This document shows, piece after piece, positions 1 through 8,001 of a stretch of 64,000 nucleotides of DNA. The position numbers and the translations under genes were made by a program. Each line of letters begins with the position of its first letter. Position 1 is the first letter of the stretch. The notes beneath the pieces are model-generated. The model did not search any database. It had not been told where the DNA came from and was given only the letters and a program-made list of their open reading frames with translations. Source of the DNA: Prevotellaceae bacterium UBA1391 (lineage in GTDB: Bacteria > Bacteroidota > Bacteroidia > Bacteroidales > Bacteroidaceae); assembly GCA_002305265.1 (NCBI GenBank), contig DBQP01000018.1:33575-97574 (forward strand). Direction: 5' to 3'.

Positions 1-49
1 GCGGCGCACGGGGAGAGGCCGAGGGGGCGGTGCATTCGCGCGGCTCAAA

Positions 50-81
50 TTTCGGCATTTGGAAATTTCGACGTACCTTTG
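50..81 (+). promoter_or_regulatory. Putative promoter of truA
   Basis: TACCTTTG at 74-81 matches the Bacteroidota -7 consensus TAnnTTTG. A degenerate -33 element (TTTC, 50-53) lies 20 bases upstream of it. The box sits about 70 bases before the truA start. This helps exclude the upstream in-frame ATG at 30, which would lie ahead of the transcription start. Confidence 0.5.
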
Positions 82-149
82 CAAGAAATTCCGCGTCCGC
101 CGCCGGGCCTCCCCCTGCATCGGACGCGGGGAAGAAGTCTCTCTCCGCC

Positions 150-905
150 ATGCGATATTTCATCTATCTCTCCTACGACGGCGCCGCCTACCACGGCTGG
201 CAGGTGCAGCCCAACGGCCTGAGCGTGCAGGAGGTGCTGCAGAAGGCGCTCTCCACCCTGCTGCGGCGCGCCACGGAAGTGGTGGGCGCAGGGCGCACCG
301 ACACGGGCGTGAACGCCGCGATGATGGTGGCGCACTTCGATGTGGACGCAGCGGTCGACGCGCCGCAGCTCACGCGCTCGCTCAACCGCCTGCTGCCGCG
401 CGACGTGGCCGTGCAGCGGATGGTGCGCGTGAGCGACGAAGCGCATGCACGCTTCTCGGCCACGAGCCGCACCTACCACTACTTCGTGACGCTGGAGAAG
501 AGCCCGTTCCACCGCCACTACGCCTACCAATTCCCACAGGCGCTCGACTTCGCACGCATGAACGAGGCGGCCGCCCGACTGGCCGACTACTCCGACTTCA
601 CCTCCTTCTCCAAACTGCACACCGACGTGAAGACGAACAACTGCCGCATCATGGAGGCAGGCTGGACGGAACAAGCGCCCGGACTCTGGCGGTTTACCAT
701 CCGCGCCGACCGTTTTCTCCGCAACATGGTGCGCGCCATCGTGGGCACGCTGCTCGACGTGGGCCGCGGCCGCATGAGCATCGACGAGTTCTGCGCCGTG
801 ATCGAGCGGAAAGACCGGGGCGCGGCCGGCATGAGCGTGCCGGGCGAGGCGCTCTTCCTGGCCGACGTGACCTATCCGGAAACGCTCTTCGCCGACCCCA
901 CGTAG
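150..905 (+). CDS. truA: tRNA pseudouridine(38-40) synthase TruA
   Basis: This enzyme converts uridines 38-40 in the anticodon stem-loop of tRNAs to pseudouridine. The 251-residue product has the family's usual length. The catalytic aspartate is D51 in the segment GAGRTDTGVNA, the TruA signature. The ATG at 150 is chosen because the protein then starts MRYFIYLSYDG, a typical TruA N-terminus. The in-frame ATG at 30 would add 40 low-complexity residues and lies upstream of the apparent promoter. A permease gene and an ABC-F gene follow on the same strand after gaps of 132 and 42 bases, so the three may be cotranscribed. Identification is secure. Confidence 0.95.
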   Translation: MRYFIYLSYDGAAYHGWQVQPNGLSVQEVLQKALSTLLRRATEVVGAGRTDTGVNAAMMVAHFDVDAAVDAPQLTRSLNRLLPRDVAVQRMVRVSDEAHARFSATSRTYHYFVTLEKSPFHRHYAYQFPQALDFARMNEAAARLADYSDFTSFSKLHTDVKTNNCRIMEAGWTEQAPGLWRFTIRADRFLRNMVRAIVGTLLDVGRGRMSIDEFCAVIERKDRGAAGMSVPGEALFLADVTYPETLFADPT

Positions 906-1037
906 CCCGGCACGCAGCCCGCCGGCAGCGACGTCCCCGTCCGCCGGCAACGCCGGACGGCAGCCACAGCGGCGGCCACAGCCGGCGCACGGCCCGCGCG
1001 CCCCTCACCGTCAATCCTCAACCCGACCTCACACCCC

Positions 1038-1955
1038 ATGTGGATTCTCCTTGCTTTCCTCTCAGCCGCACTGCTGGGATTCTACGACGTGTTCAAGAAA
1101 AAATCGCTGAACCAAAACGCCGTCATCCCCGTCCTGCTGCTCAACACGCTCTTCTCTTCCCTCATCTTCCTGCCCTTCATCATCCTCTCCGAGCGCGGGG
1201 CCATCGCGGATGACTCGCTCTTCTTCACCCGCCACTACGGTTGGGAGGGGCATCGATACATCGTCGTCAAATCGCTCATCGTGCTCTCCTCGTGGCTTTT
1301 CGGCTACTTCGGCATCAAGCACCTGCCCATCACGATCGTCGGGCCCATCAACGCCACGCGGCCCGTGATGGTGCTCATCGGAGCCTTGACCCTCTTCGGC
1401 GAGCGGCTCGGACTGTGGCAATGGGCGGGCGTGATGACCGCGATGGCGGGACTCTACCTGCTGTCGCGCAGCGGCAAGAAGGAAGGCATCGACTTCAAGC
1501 ACAACCGATGGATCGTGTTCGTGCTGCTGAGCAACATCCTCGGCGCTTGCTCCGGACTCTACGACAAGTACCTCATGGCGGCCCCGGCGGCCGGGGGCGT
1601 GGGAATGGACAAGATGGCCGTGCAGTCGTGGTACAACATCTACCAGTTTTTCCTGATGCTCGGTATGCTCTTCCTGCTGTGGTGGCCGATGCGCCGGAGG
1701 AGCACCCCGTTCCGCTGGCGCTGGAGCATCTTGCTCATCAGCGTGTTTCTCTCGGCCGCCGACTTCGTCTACTTCTACTCCCTCAGCCTCGACGGGGCCA
1801 TGATCAGCATCGTGAGCATGATCCGCCGCGGCAGCGTGGTGGTGAGCTTCCTCTTCGGAGCCGTCGTGTTCCGCGAGAAGAACCTGAAAGCCAAGCTCGT
1901 GGACCTGCTGCTCGTCATCCTCTCCATGGTCTTCCTGTTCATCGGCTCGATGTAG
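1038..1955 (+). CDS. EamA/DMT-family inner-membrane permease
   Basis: The product is a 305-residue, very hydrophobic protein with about ten predicted membrane segments in two halves. That is the layout of the drug/metabolite transporter (DMT, EamA) superfamily. The first helix begins at residue 2 (MWILLAFLSAALLGFYDVF). A glycine- and proline-containing segment near residues 90-110 (ITIVGPINATRPVMVLIGAL) corresponds to the end of the first EamA repeat. The second half ends in another hydrophobic helix and GSM. The substrate cannot be inferred; DMT members export or import amino acids, sugars, nucleotides or drugs. A second, unrelated-looking EamA gene occurs at 41694. The ATG start is well supported, since the helix starts immediately. 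Confidence 0.8.
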   Translation: MWILLAFLSAALLGFYDVFKKKSLNQNAVIPVLLLNTLFSSLIFLPFIILSERGAIADDSLFFTRHYGWEGHRYIVVKSLIVLSSWLFGYFGIKHLPITIVGPINATRPVMVLIGALTLFGERLGLWQWAGVMTAMAGLYLLSRSGKKEGIDFKHNRWIVFVLLSNILGACSGLYDKYLMAAPAAGGVGMDKMAVQSWYNIYQFFLMLGMLFLLWWPMRRRSTPFRWRWSILLISVFLSAADFVYFYSLSLDGAMISIVSMIRRGSVVVSFLFGAVVFREKNLKAKLVDLLLVILSMVFLFIGSM

Positions 1956-1997
1956 GCCGAAGGCCCCACTCCACTCCCCGTAAACCTCCCAACCCTC

Positions 1998-3965
1998 ATG
2001 ATTTCGATAGACAATCTCGGCGTGGAATTCTCCGCCCGCCCTCTTTTCAGCAACGTCAGCTTCGTCGTCAACCCGAAGGACCGCATCGCCCTCGTGGGCA
2101 AGAACGGCGCGGGCAAGAGCACCCTGCTCAAGATCATCGCAGGCACGCAGACGCCCACCTCGGGCGGCGTGTCGCGGCCGAAGGACATCAGCGTGGGCTA
2201 TCTGCCGCAGGTGATGGTGCTGAGCGACGAGCGCACGGTGCGCGAGGAGGCCGAAACGGCCTTCGCCCACATCCACGAGATGCAGGACGAGATCGAACGG
2301 CTGACGCGCGCGCTCAACGAGCGCACCGACTACGAGTCGGAGAGCTACATGGAACTCGTGGAGCACTTCACGCACGCCAACGACCGCTACCAGATGATGG
2401 GCGGGCAGAACTACCACGCCGAACTGGAGCGCACGCTGCTCGGACTGGGCTTCCGCCGCGAGGACTTCGACCGCCCGACGAGCGAGTTCTCCGGCGGTTG
2501 GCGCATGCGCATCGAGCTGGCCAAGATCCTGCTGCAGAACCCCGACCTGCTCCTGCTCGACGAGCCTACGAACCACCTCGACATCGGCTCCATCCAGTGG
2601 TTGGAGCAGTTCATCGCCCAACGCGCCAACGCCGTGATGCTCGTGAGCCACGACCGCGCGTTCATCAACCACGTGACCAACCGCACGATTGAAATCACCT
2701 GCGGGCACATCAACGACTACCGCGTGGCCTACGACCAATACTGCATCCTGCGCGACGAGCGCCGCGAGCAACAGCTGCGCGCCTATGAGAACCAGCAGCG
2801 CGAGATAGCCGAGGCCCGCGACTTCATCGAGCGATTCCGCTACAAGCCCACGAAAAGCAACCAGGTGCAGTCGCGCGTGAAAATGCTCGAGAAAATCGTG
2901 CCCATCGAGGTAGACGACATCGACACGAGCCGACTCCACCTCAAGTTTCCGCCCTGCCTGCGCAGCGGCGACTACCCCGTCATCTGCGACGAGGTGGGCA
3001 AGAGCTACGGCCCCCACAACGTCTTCTCCGGCGTGAACCTCACCATCAAGCGCGGCGAGAAAGTGGCCTTCGTGGGCAACAACGGCGAGGGAAAATCCAC
3101 GCTCGTCAAGTGTATCATGGGAGAGATCGGCTACGACGGCCGCCTCCAAATCGGCCACAACGTGCAGATCGGCTACTTCGCCCAAAACCAGGCACAGCTG
3201 CTCGACGGCGACATCACCGTGTTCGACACCATCGACCGCGTCGCCCGCGGAGACATCCGCCTCAAGATCCGCGACATTCTCGGCGCCTTCATGTTTGGCG
3301 GAGAGGCCGGCGACAAATACGTCAAGGTGCTCTCCGGCGGCGAGCGAAGCCGGCTCGCCATGATCCGACTGCTGCTCGAACCGGTCAACCTGCTCATCCT
3401 CGACGAGCCGACCAACCACCTCGACCTCCAGTCGAAGGACGTGCTCAAGCAGGCCATCAAGGATTTCGACGGCACCGCCATCATCGTCAGCCACGACCGC
3501 GACTTCCTCGACGGACTCGTCGACCGCGTCTACGAATTTGCCAACGGCCGCGTGCGGGAACACCTCATGGGCATCTACGACTTCCTCGAGCGAAAGCGGA
3601 TGGAGAACGAAGGCATCACCGGCACCGCCTCCAATGTCAACCACCGCACCGCCACCAGCCCTTCGAAACCCGAACCGACACCCCCAGCATCCACTCCGGC
3701 GACGCCCGCAACCACCCGCAGCTACGAGGAGCAAAAAGAATACAACCGGCAGCTGAAGCGCGCGGAGAAGGCCGTCGAAAACGCCGAGGCACGCATCGAG
3801 GAACTGGAACAGCAACTGGCCGACATGGAGGCGAAAATGGCCACCGCTGAAGGCGCGGCCGACGCCTCGCTCTTCACGCGCCATGCCGAGTTGAAGCGCC
3901 AGATAGACGAGGCCGTAGAGGCCTGGGAAGCCGCGTCCGAACAGCTGGAGGCGCTCAAGAACTGA
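1998..3965 (+). CDS. ABC-F family ATPase (Uup/Ettl-like, ribosome-associated)
   Basis: This is a soluble tandem ABC ATPase of 655 residues with no membrane segments, the hallmark of ABC-F proteins that act on the ribosomal E site. The first cassette has a Walker A (GKNGAGKST, about 34-42), signature FSGGW (about 164) and Walker B LLLLDEPTNHLD (about 181). The second has Walker A GNNGEGKST (about 359), signature LSGGERSR (about 444) and LLILDEPTNHLD (about 463). An interdomain linker rich in charged residues lies between. A Pro/Thr-rich stretch leads to a C-terminal coiled coil (about 574-655, many Glu, Lys and Ala), as in Uup-type members. Whether it is a housekeeping translation factor or protects against antibiotics cannot be read from the sequence; housekeeping is more likely given the neighbours. 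Confidence 0.88.
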   Translation: MISIDNLGVEFSARPLFSNVSFVVNPKDRIALVGKNGAGKSTLLKIIAGTQTPTSGGVSRPKDISVGYLPQVMVLSDERTVREEAETAFAHIHEMQDEIERLTRALNERTDYESESYMELVEHFTHANDRYQMMGGQNYHAELERTLLGLGFRREDFDRPTSEFSGGWRMRIELAKILLQNPDLLLLDEPTNHLDIGSIQWLEQFIAQRANAVMLVSHDRAFINHVTNRTIEITCGHINDYRVAYDQYCILRDERREQQLRAYENQQREIAEARDFIERFRYKPTKSNQVQSRVKMLEKIVPIEVDDIDTSRLHLKFPPCLRSGDYPVICDEVGKSYGPHNVFSGVNLTIKRGEKVAFVGNNGEGKSTLVKCIMGEIGYDGRLQIGHNVQIGYFAQNQAQLLDGDITVFDTIDRVARGDIRLKIRDILGAFMFGGEAGDKYVKVLSGGERSRLAMIRLLLEPVNLLILDEPTNHLDLQSKDVLKQAIKDFDGTAIIVSHDRDFLDGLVDRVYEFANGRVREHLMGIYDFLERKRMENEGITGTASNVNHRTATSPSKPEPTPPASTPATPATTRSYEEQKEYNRQLKRAEKAVENAEARIEELEQQLADMEAKMATAEGAADASLFTRHAELKRQIDEAVEAWEAASEQLEALKN

Positions 3966-4190
3966 GCCTCAAGTTCCGTCGCAGCTACCCAATGTGACTC
4001 GCAGGCTGCAGCCAGCGCACAAAGCAAATGCCCCATGAGGCTTGTAGGGATGCCGTCTTCACACGCGGCAGTTGCCTCAGACGAATCATCGGGTAGCCCT
4101 CAGCGCCCGCGGCTGCCGCCATCGCCCAGCCAAGAGACTGCGCATCACCCGAAAAAGGGATACCATATATATAAGGAGCAAGCGGAGGAT

Positions 4191-4257
4191 GAAACTTCTT
4201 TCGGCGAGGAGGAGGCTTCTTTCGGCAAGGAGGAGACTTCTTTCGGCAAGGAGAAGA
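4191..4257. repeat. Tandem array, 21-bp unit, 3 copies
   Basis: The word CTTCTTTCGGC begins at 4195, 4216 and 4237, a 21-bp period. It lies in the 810-base gap between the ABC-F gene and ndk. It is one of many short-period arrays in the window; most of the others have a period of exactly 22. Confidence 0.85.
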
Positions 4258-4288
4258 AACATAGTCCGTCGGAGAGTCCGAAAATTGC

Positions 4289-4419
4289 TTTCTCCTCAAT
4301 TCAGAATTGTTTTCACCCCAATTTAGAATTGTTTCCACCCCAATTTAGAATTGCTTTCACCTCAATTCAGAATTGCTTTCACCCCAATTTAGAATTGCTT
4401 TCACCTCAATTCAGAATAG
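4289..4419. repeat. Tandem array, 22-bp unit with a 13-bp palindrome, 6 copies
   Basis: The core CAATTCAGAATTG, or its variant CAATTTAGAATTG, begins at 4297, 4319, 4341, 4363, 4385 and 4407. The spacing is exactly 22 every time. The first form is a perfect inverted repeat (CAATTC-A-GAATTG). The two core variants are intermixed along the array. The rest of the 3966-4676 gap shows no convincing gene: an open frame at 4035-4463 runs through both arrays and looks like chance coding. Confidence 0.9.
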
Positions 4420-4676
4420 GCGTTGGAGGCAATAATCCCAAGAGCTGGCGAAGGGAGATGTGAAAATGACGAAATTCAGCATCAATCGCCGGCAGCACCC
4501 GACTGAGACGACGAAAAGAACGCGCGTAGGGGCAGCGGTTCTCCCATGAAAACCAAGTCGTTAAAACCAATTTTATTCGCATCCGCCGCAAAATTCTAAT
4601 GCCTACGTAAAACAAGAAATTGAAAGAAAAACGGCTATTAAAGATGTGAATTTACGCTAAAATGCGAGCAAAAAAC

Positions 4677-4707
4677 TTGGAAGAAGAGAAAAAATATTGT
4701 ATCTTTG
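4677..4707 (+). promoter_or_regulatory. Promoter of ndk
   Basis: A -33 element TTGG (4677-4680) and a -7 element TATCTTTG (4700-4707) are separated by 19 bases. This is an almost ideal Bacteroidota sigma-ABfr promoter, about 68 bases before the ndk ATG. Confidence 0.85.
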
Positions 4708-4775
4708 CAAACATGAAGTTTGTGTCGAACAGACACAACAATATCCCCTAAGCCAACCTTCACGTATAAAAAATC

Positions 4776-5237
4776 ATGGAGAAAACCCTCGTCATCCTAA
4801 AGCCTTGCGCCGTGCAGCGCGCCATCGTAGGGCAAGTGACTGCACGTTTCGAACAGAAAGGCCTGCGACTGGCCGGAATGAAGATGATGCAGCTCACCGA
4901 CGAAATTTTGAACGTGCACTACGCACACCTCGCTGAAAAATCATTCTTTCAGCGCGTGAAGGACTCCATGATGGTGGCACCCGTCATCGTTTGCTGCTAC
5001 GAGGGAGTTGATGCAGTGGAAACCGTCCGTACCATGACAGGAGCAACCACCTCCCGACGTGCGGCTCCAGGAACCATTCGTGGCGATTTCGCAATGAGTT
5101 TCCAAGAGAACATCATACACACATCCGACTCAATCGAGAATGCACAGGTGGAGCTTGCCCGCTTTTTCAAGCCCGAAGAAATCTTCGACTACGACCAAGC
5201 GACGTTCCAGTTCCTGTATGCCAACGACGAATTCTAA
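4776..5237 (+). CDS. ndk: Nucleoside diphosphate kinase
   Basis: Ndk transfers the gamma phosphate from NTPs to NDPs through a phosphohistidine and balances cellular nucleotide pools. The 153-residue product begins MEKTLVILKPCAVQR, the nucleotide-binding N-terminus of the family. The active-site histidine is H115 in the segment ENIIHTSDSIENA, equivalent to NxxHGSD in other NDK proteins, with Thr replacing the usual Gly. The conserved TGATTSRRAAPGTIRGDF segment (about 88-105) that contacts nucleotide is present. A strong promoter precedes it and the gene appears to be monocistronic. Repeat arrays flank it on both sides. Base composition is somewhat more AT-rich than the flanking operons. Confidence 0.95.
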   Translation: MEKTLVILKPCAVQRAIVGQVTARFEQKGLRLAGMKMMQLTDEILNVHYAHLAEKSFFQRVKDSMMVAPVIVCCYEGVDAVETVRTMTGATTSRRAAPGTIRGDFAMSFQENIIHTSDSIENAQVELARFFKPEEIFDYDQATFQFLYANDEF

Positions 5238-5326
5238 GTCGGCTGAGAGCAAATTCTGAGCAGGCATAGAACAAAACTCAAGCCTGCCAACGCGGGATAA
5301 GCATCGCAAGGTGACAATATAATCCG

Positions 5327-5432
5327 CAATCCAGCGCAGCAAGGACATCGCAAGATCTCCAAGCAAAGCGCAACCCAGCGCAGCAAAGACATCGAAAGAT
5401 CTCCAAGCAAAGCGCAACCCAGCGCAGCCAAT
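5327..5432. repeat. Tandem array, 44-bp unit (2 x 22), about 2.3 copies
   Basis: CCAGCGCAGC begins at 5331, 5375 and 5419, a 44-bp period. Within each unit the words AGCAAAGAC and AGCAAAGCG recur about 24/20 bases apart, suggesting a diverged 22-bp duplication. The array lies in the 340-base gap between ndk and the M23 peptidase gene. No gene is apparent in the gap. Confidence 0.85.
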
Positions 5433-5580
5433 GTGTCGAGAAACGAAACGTAGCAGCCCGGCAGACTGTACGCCATCCGTTGAAAGACAATCACAAGCAC
5501 GTGATTCAGACACATGGAAGATGCAGCGCAATCCTCCAACATCCGTCAATTTACTACCCTAAATAAACCCAAAACCAGTG

Positions 5581-6588
5581 ATGATTAAAGCCATTGCACA
5601 CATTATCGGAGTCGTCGCGCTCTCCCTTGTCGCTACCTCTGCTACGGCGCAAGACCTCATCGCCCGGCAATCTCCCGTGGATCGGAGAATGAATATGATC
5701 AACGCTGTCAAATTCGGAAAGGCGACAACGAAATCTACCGCAGACCTCAGCAATCCAGCTGCACACATCTACACCAACTGGACGGAAAGCTTCCGCAATG
5801 CGACAGGCTTCCTTGCAGCTGGCTCGCGAATCGACCTTCGCGGTTTCGTCATGCCGACTGACAGCCGTAAAGTAACCTCCAATTATGGTTCACGCTGGCA
5901 CCGCCAGCACGAGGGAATGGACATCAAAGTCTATGTCGGCGACACCATTCGAGCCGCATTCGACGGCAAAGTTCGCATTCGCGACTACAACGGCGGCGGA
6001 TATGGCTATTATCTCGTCCTTCGACACCCCAACGGACTGGAGACACTCTACGGACACTTGAGCAAGCAGCTGGTGGAAGAAGGACAGATTGTCCGCGCTG
6101 GAGAGCCCATTGGCCTCGGTGGCAACACGGGACGTTCGACGGGATCTCATCTTCACTTCGAGACTCGCATCTGCGGTACGCCCATCAACCCTGCGGAGAT
6201 TTTTGACTTCGAGCATCAGGACGTGACAGGCAACTTCTACACCACGCGCCGCAACTATGGCAAGGAAAGCCAGCGCCCGTTCATGGAGACGCTCGCCGCG
6301 CACACTTCGAATGCTGAAGCAAGTTTTGTAGAGGTCGCTGCCGTACAGTCCGAACAGGCATCTGCCGAACCGCAGGAGGCAGAGGAAAGTGCACCGGCCA
6401 CCACCAAGAAAGCGGCACCACAGCGCCGCGCATCCGCCGCACGCACACACAAAGTCCGTAAAGGAGACTCTCTTTACTCCATCGCCCGGGAGAATGGCAC
6501 CACCGTAGAGAAACTTCTGCGAGCCAACGGGCTCAAATCAAACGCTGTTCTTCGCCCAGGACAGAGAATTAAGATCAACGAATTGTAG
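5581..6588 (+). CDS. Secreted M23 metallopeptidase with C-terminal LysM domain
   Basis: This is a predicted exported peptidoglycan hydrolase, cutting peptide cross-bridges in the periplasm. The 335-residue protein opens with a signal peptide (MIKAIAHIIGVVALSLVA, then TSATAQ). The M23 (lysostaphin-type) domain spans about 90-215. Its zinc ligands are H110 and D114 (HEGMD) and H192 in HLHFE, with H190 as catalytic histidine. An Ala/Glu/Pro-rich linker (about 240-285) leads to a LysM domain (about 289-335) with the typical pattern HKVRKGDSLYSIA and PGQRIKI, which binds peptidoglycan. An upstream in-frame GTG at 5578 would add one residue; the ATG at 5581 is preferred. It could act as an amidase activator in division, but both zinc-ligand motifs are intact, so enzymatic activity is more likely. 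Confidence 0.9.
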   Translation: MIKAIAHIIGVVALSLVATSATAQDLIARQSPVDRRMNMINAVKFGKATTKSTADLSNPAAHIYTNWTESFRNATGFLAAGSRIDLRGFVMPTDSRKVTSNYGSRWHRQHEGMDIKVYVGDTIRAAFDGKVRIRDYNGGGYGYYLVLRHPNGLETLYGHLSKQLVEEGQIVRAGEPIGLGGNTGRSTGSHLHFETRICGTPINPAEIFDFEHQDVTGNFYTTRRNYGKESQRPFMETLAAHTSNAEASFVEVAAVQSEQASAEPQEAEESAPATTKKAAPQRRASAARTHKVRKGDSLYSIARENGTTVEKLLRANGLKSNAVLRPGQRIKINEL

Positions 6589-6621
6589 TTGCCAATCTGC
6601 GTGCTACGGGCAAGATGTCTT

Positions 6622-6718
6622 CTCTTTAGAACAAATTTTTCTCGCCTTTAGAGCAAATTCTTTTCGTCTATAGAGCAAACTCTTCTCGTCTTTAGAGCAA
6701 ATTCTTCTCGCTGTAGAA
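6622..6718. repeat. Tandem array, 22-bp unit, 5 copies
   Basis: TAGAACAAA or TAGAGCAAA begins at 6627, 6649, 6671 and 6693, exactly 22 bases apart, and a fifth partial copy (TAGAAACAG) begins at 6714. It lies just downstream of the M23 peptidase gene in the 1.4-kb gene-free stretch 6589-8001. The next 200 bases (6720-6930) show nothing I recognise. Confidence 0.9.
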
Positions 6719-6929
6719 ACAGACGCCTGCCATTCAACAGACTTCCGGTCCTCATCAGGCGGACAGACTATTGCGGCACACGAATGTTCTGGCTGCCGAA
6801 TCGTTGATGCCCGTTCTTCATATTACGCGCACTTCATTGTCGCCAAGAAGGTGACGGAATGCCTAACAAGACATTGACTTGAGATACAACGCTGTGCGTG
6901 GATTCCCATCCAAAATGGCGTAGACCAAC

Positions 6930-7110
6930 GCCAGAAGCAATTGAACGGCACACCTGTCTATGCACGGATGTGGCTCTTAATGGCCATTGCTCTGCGCCAG
7001 AAACAATAGAACGGCACACCAGTCTATGCACGGATTTGGCTCTTAATGGCCACTGCTCTGCGCCGGAAACAATAGAACGGCACACCATTCCATGAGCGGA
7101 TTTGCCTCCA
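6930..7110. repeat. Tandem array, 66-bp unit (3 x 22), about 2.7 copies
   Basis: GAACGGCACACC begins at 6943, 7009 and 7075, exactly 66 bases apart. Because 66 is a multiple of three, frames stay open through the array on both strands. They give short repetitive peptides that I do not consider genes. Confidence 0.9.
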
Positions 7111-7189
7111 ATTGGGATTCAACGTGCCCCCGGATGGCTTAGGTAGAGCCCGCAAATATCTTCTCGGATTCACAATCAATCGAAATTCA

Positions 7190-7375
7190 GTGCACTGAGG
7201 CGAGTTTCCCATCTGCACAACAATTCTGTCATGGATACGCTTTCAAACGGACATCTGCGTGCTGAGGCAAGCTTTGGTTTGCGTACCCACCTGTTCTCGG
7301 ATGCCTTTGGAAACGGACGTCAAGCCCCCAAACCGGACTTCAGGCCCAAGAAAGCGGACGTCAGACAGCCCGCAC
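7190..7375. repeat. Degenerate array with 66-67-bp spacing
   Basis: CTGAGGC occurs at 7195 and 7262. AAACGGACRTC has its CGGAC at 7248 and 7314 (66 apart). TTCTCGGAT recurs at 7161 and 7294 (133 apart). A 20-21-base sub-repeat of CGGAC then follows at 7314, 7334 and 7355. This looks like an older, decayed member of the same repeat class. Confidence 0.6.
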
Positions 7376-7479
7376 GGGAATCGCATCAGGCATCTGCAAG
7401 ATGCCGAACCGCACTGTCAGTCCCATCTATCAGTCTGCGCTCACTCCTCGTGTCCGCAGACTTTTTTAATTCATTAGTT

Positions 7480-7992
7480 AGCTTCTCGCAGGATTTTGTT
7501 GTACTCGACGCTACATGTCCGCAGACTAATTTTTCGAATCATAGCGGTTTCTCGCAGCAGCTGTCGTACTTTGCCCAGCGCGGCCGCAGGTAGAGATTTA
7601 GAATCATAGCGGTTTCTTGCGGAACTTGGCGCTTTTGGTGCTGGGGGGGACGCAGAAACATGCAAAGAATCGCATCGGTTTCTTGCGGGACTTGGCATGT
7701 TCAGCGCTGGGTTGACGCAGAAACATACAAAGAATCGCATCGGTTTCTTGCGGGACTTGGCGCGTTCGGTGCTGGGTTGACGCTGAAACATGCAAAGAGT
7801 CTCGTCGATTCCTTGCGGGACTTGGCGCGTTCGGCGCTGGGGGGACGCAGAATCATTCAAAAAGTCTCGTCGATTCCTTGCGGGACTTGGCGCGTTCGGC
7901 GCTGGGGGGACGCAGAAATATTTCGAATATATAGTCTGTTTTTTGCGGATATTGTCGCTGTCGACGCTGCTTGTCCGCAGACTTTTTTCCGT
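7480..7992. repeat. Tandem array, 64-66-bp unit, about 8 copies
   Basis: The marker TTGCGG or TCGCAG begins at 7486, 7552, 7617, 7683, 7749, 7813, 7878 and 7943, giving spacings of 66, 65, 66, 66, 64, 65 and 65. The central copies are nearly identical (words GGGACTTGGCGCGTTCGG and GACGCAGAAA); the outer copies are diverged. The array ends about 10 bases before the permease ATG at 8002, so it forms the whole upstream region of that gene. Confidence 0.92.
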
Positions 7993-8001
7993 TTATAGCC
8001 C

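Noticed and set aside
1062..3884. 940-residue minus-strand frame opposite the permease and ABC-F genes
   Set aside because: It spans two clear genes, and its sequence is a repetitive mix of Asp, Val, His and Ala typical of antisense frames.
4035..4463. 142-residue frame across two repeat arrays
   Set aside because: It is made mainly of translated 21- and 22-bp repeats; 22 is not a multiple of three, so the peptide has no stable repeat, and no domain is seen.
6834..7095. Short frames on both strands through the 66-bp array
   Set aside because: They stay open only because 66 is divisible by three; there is no start context or homology.
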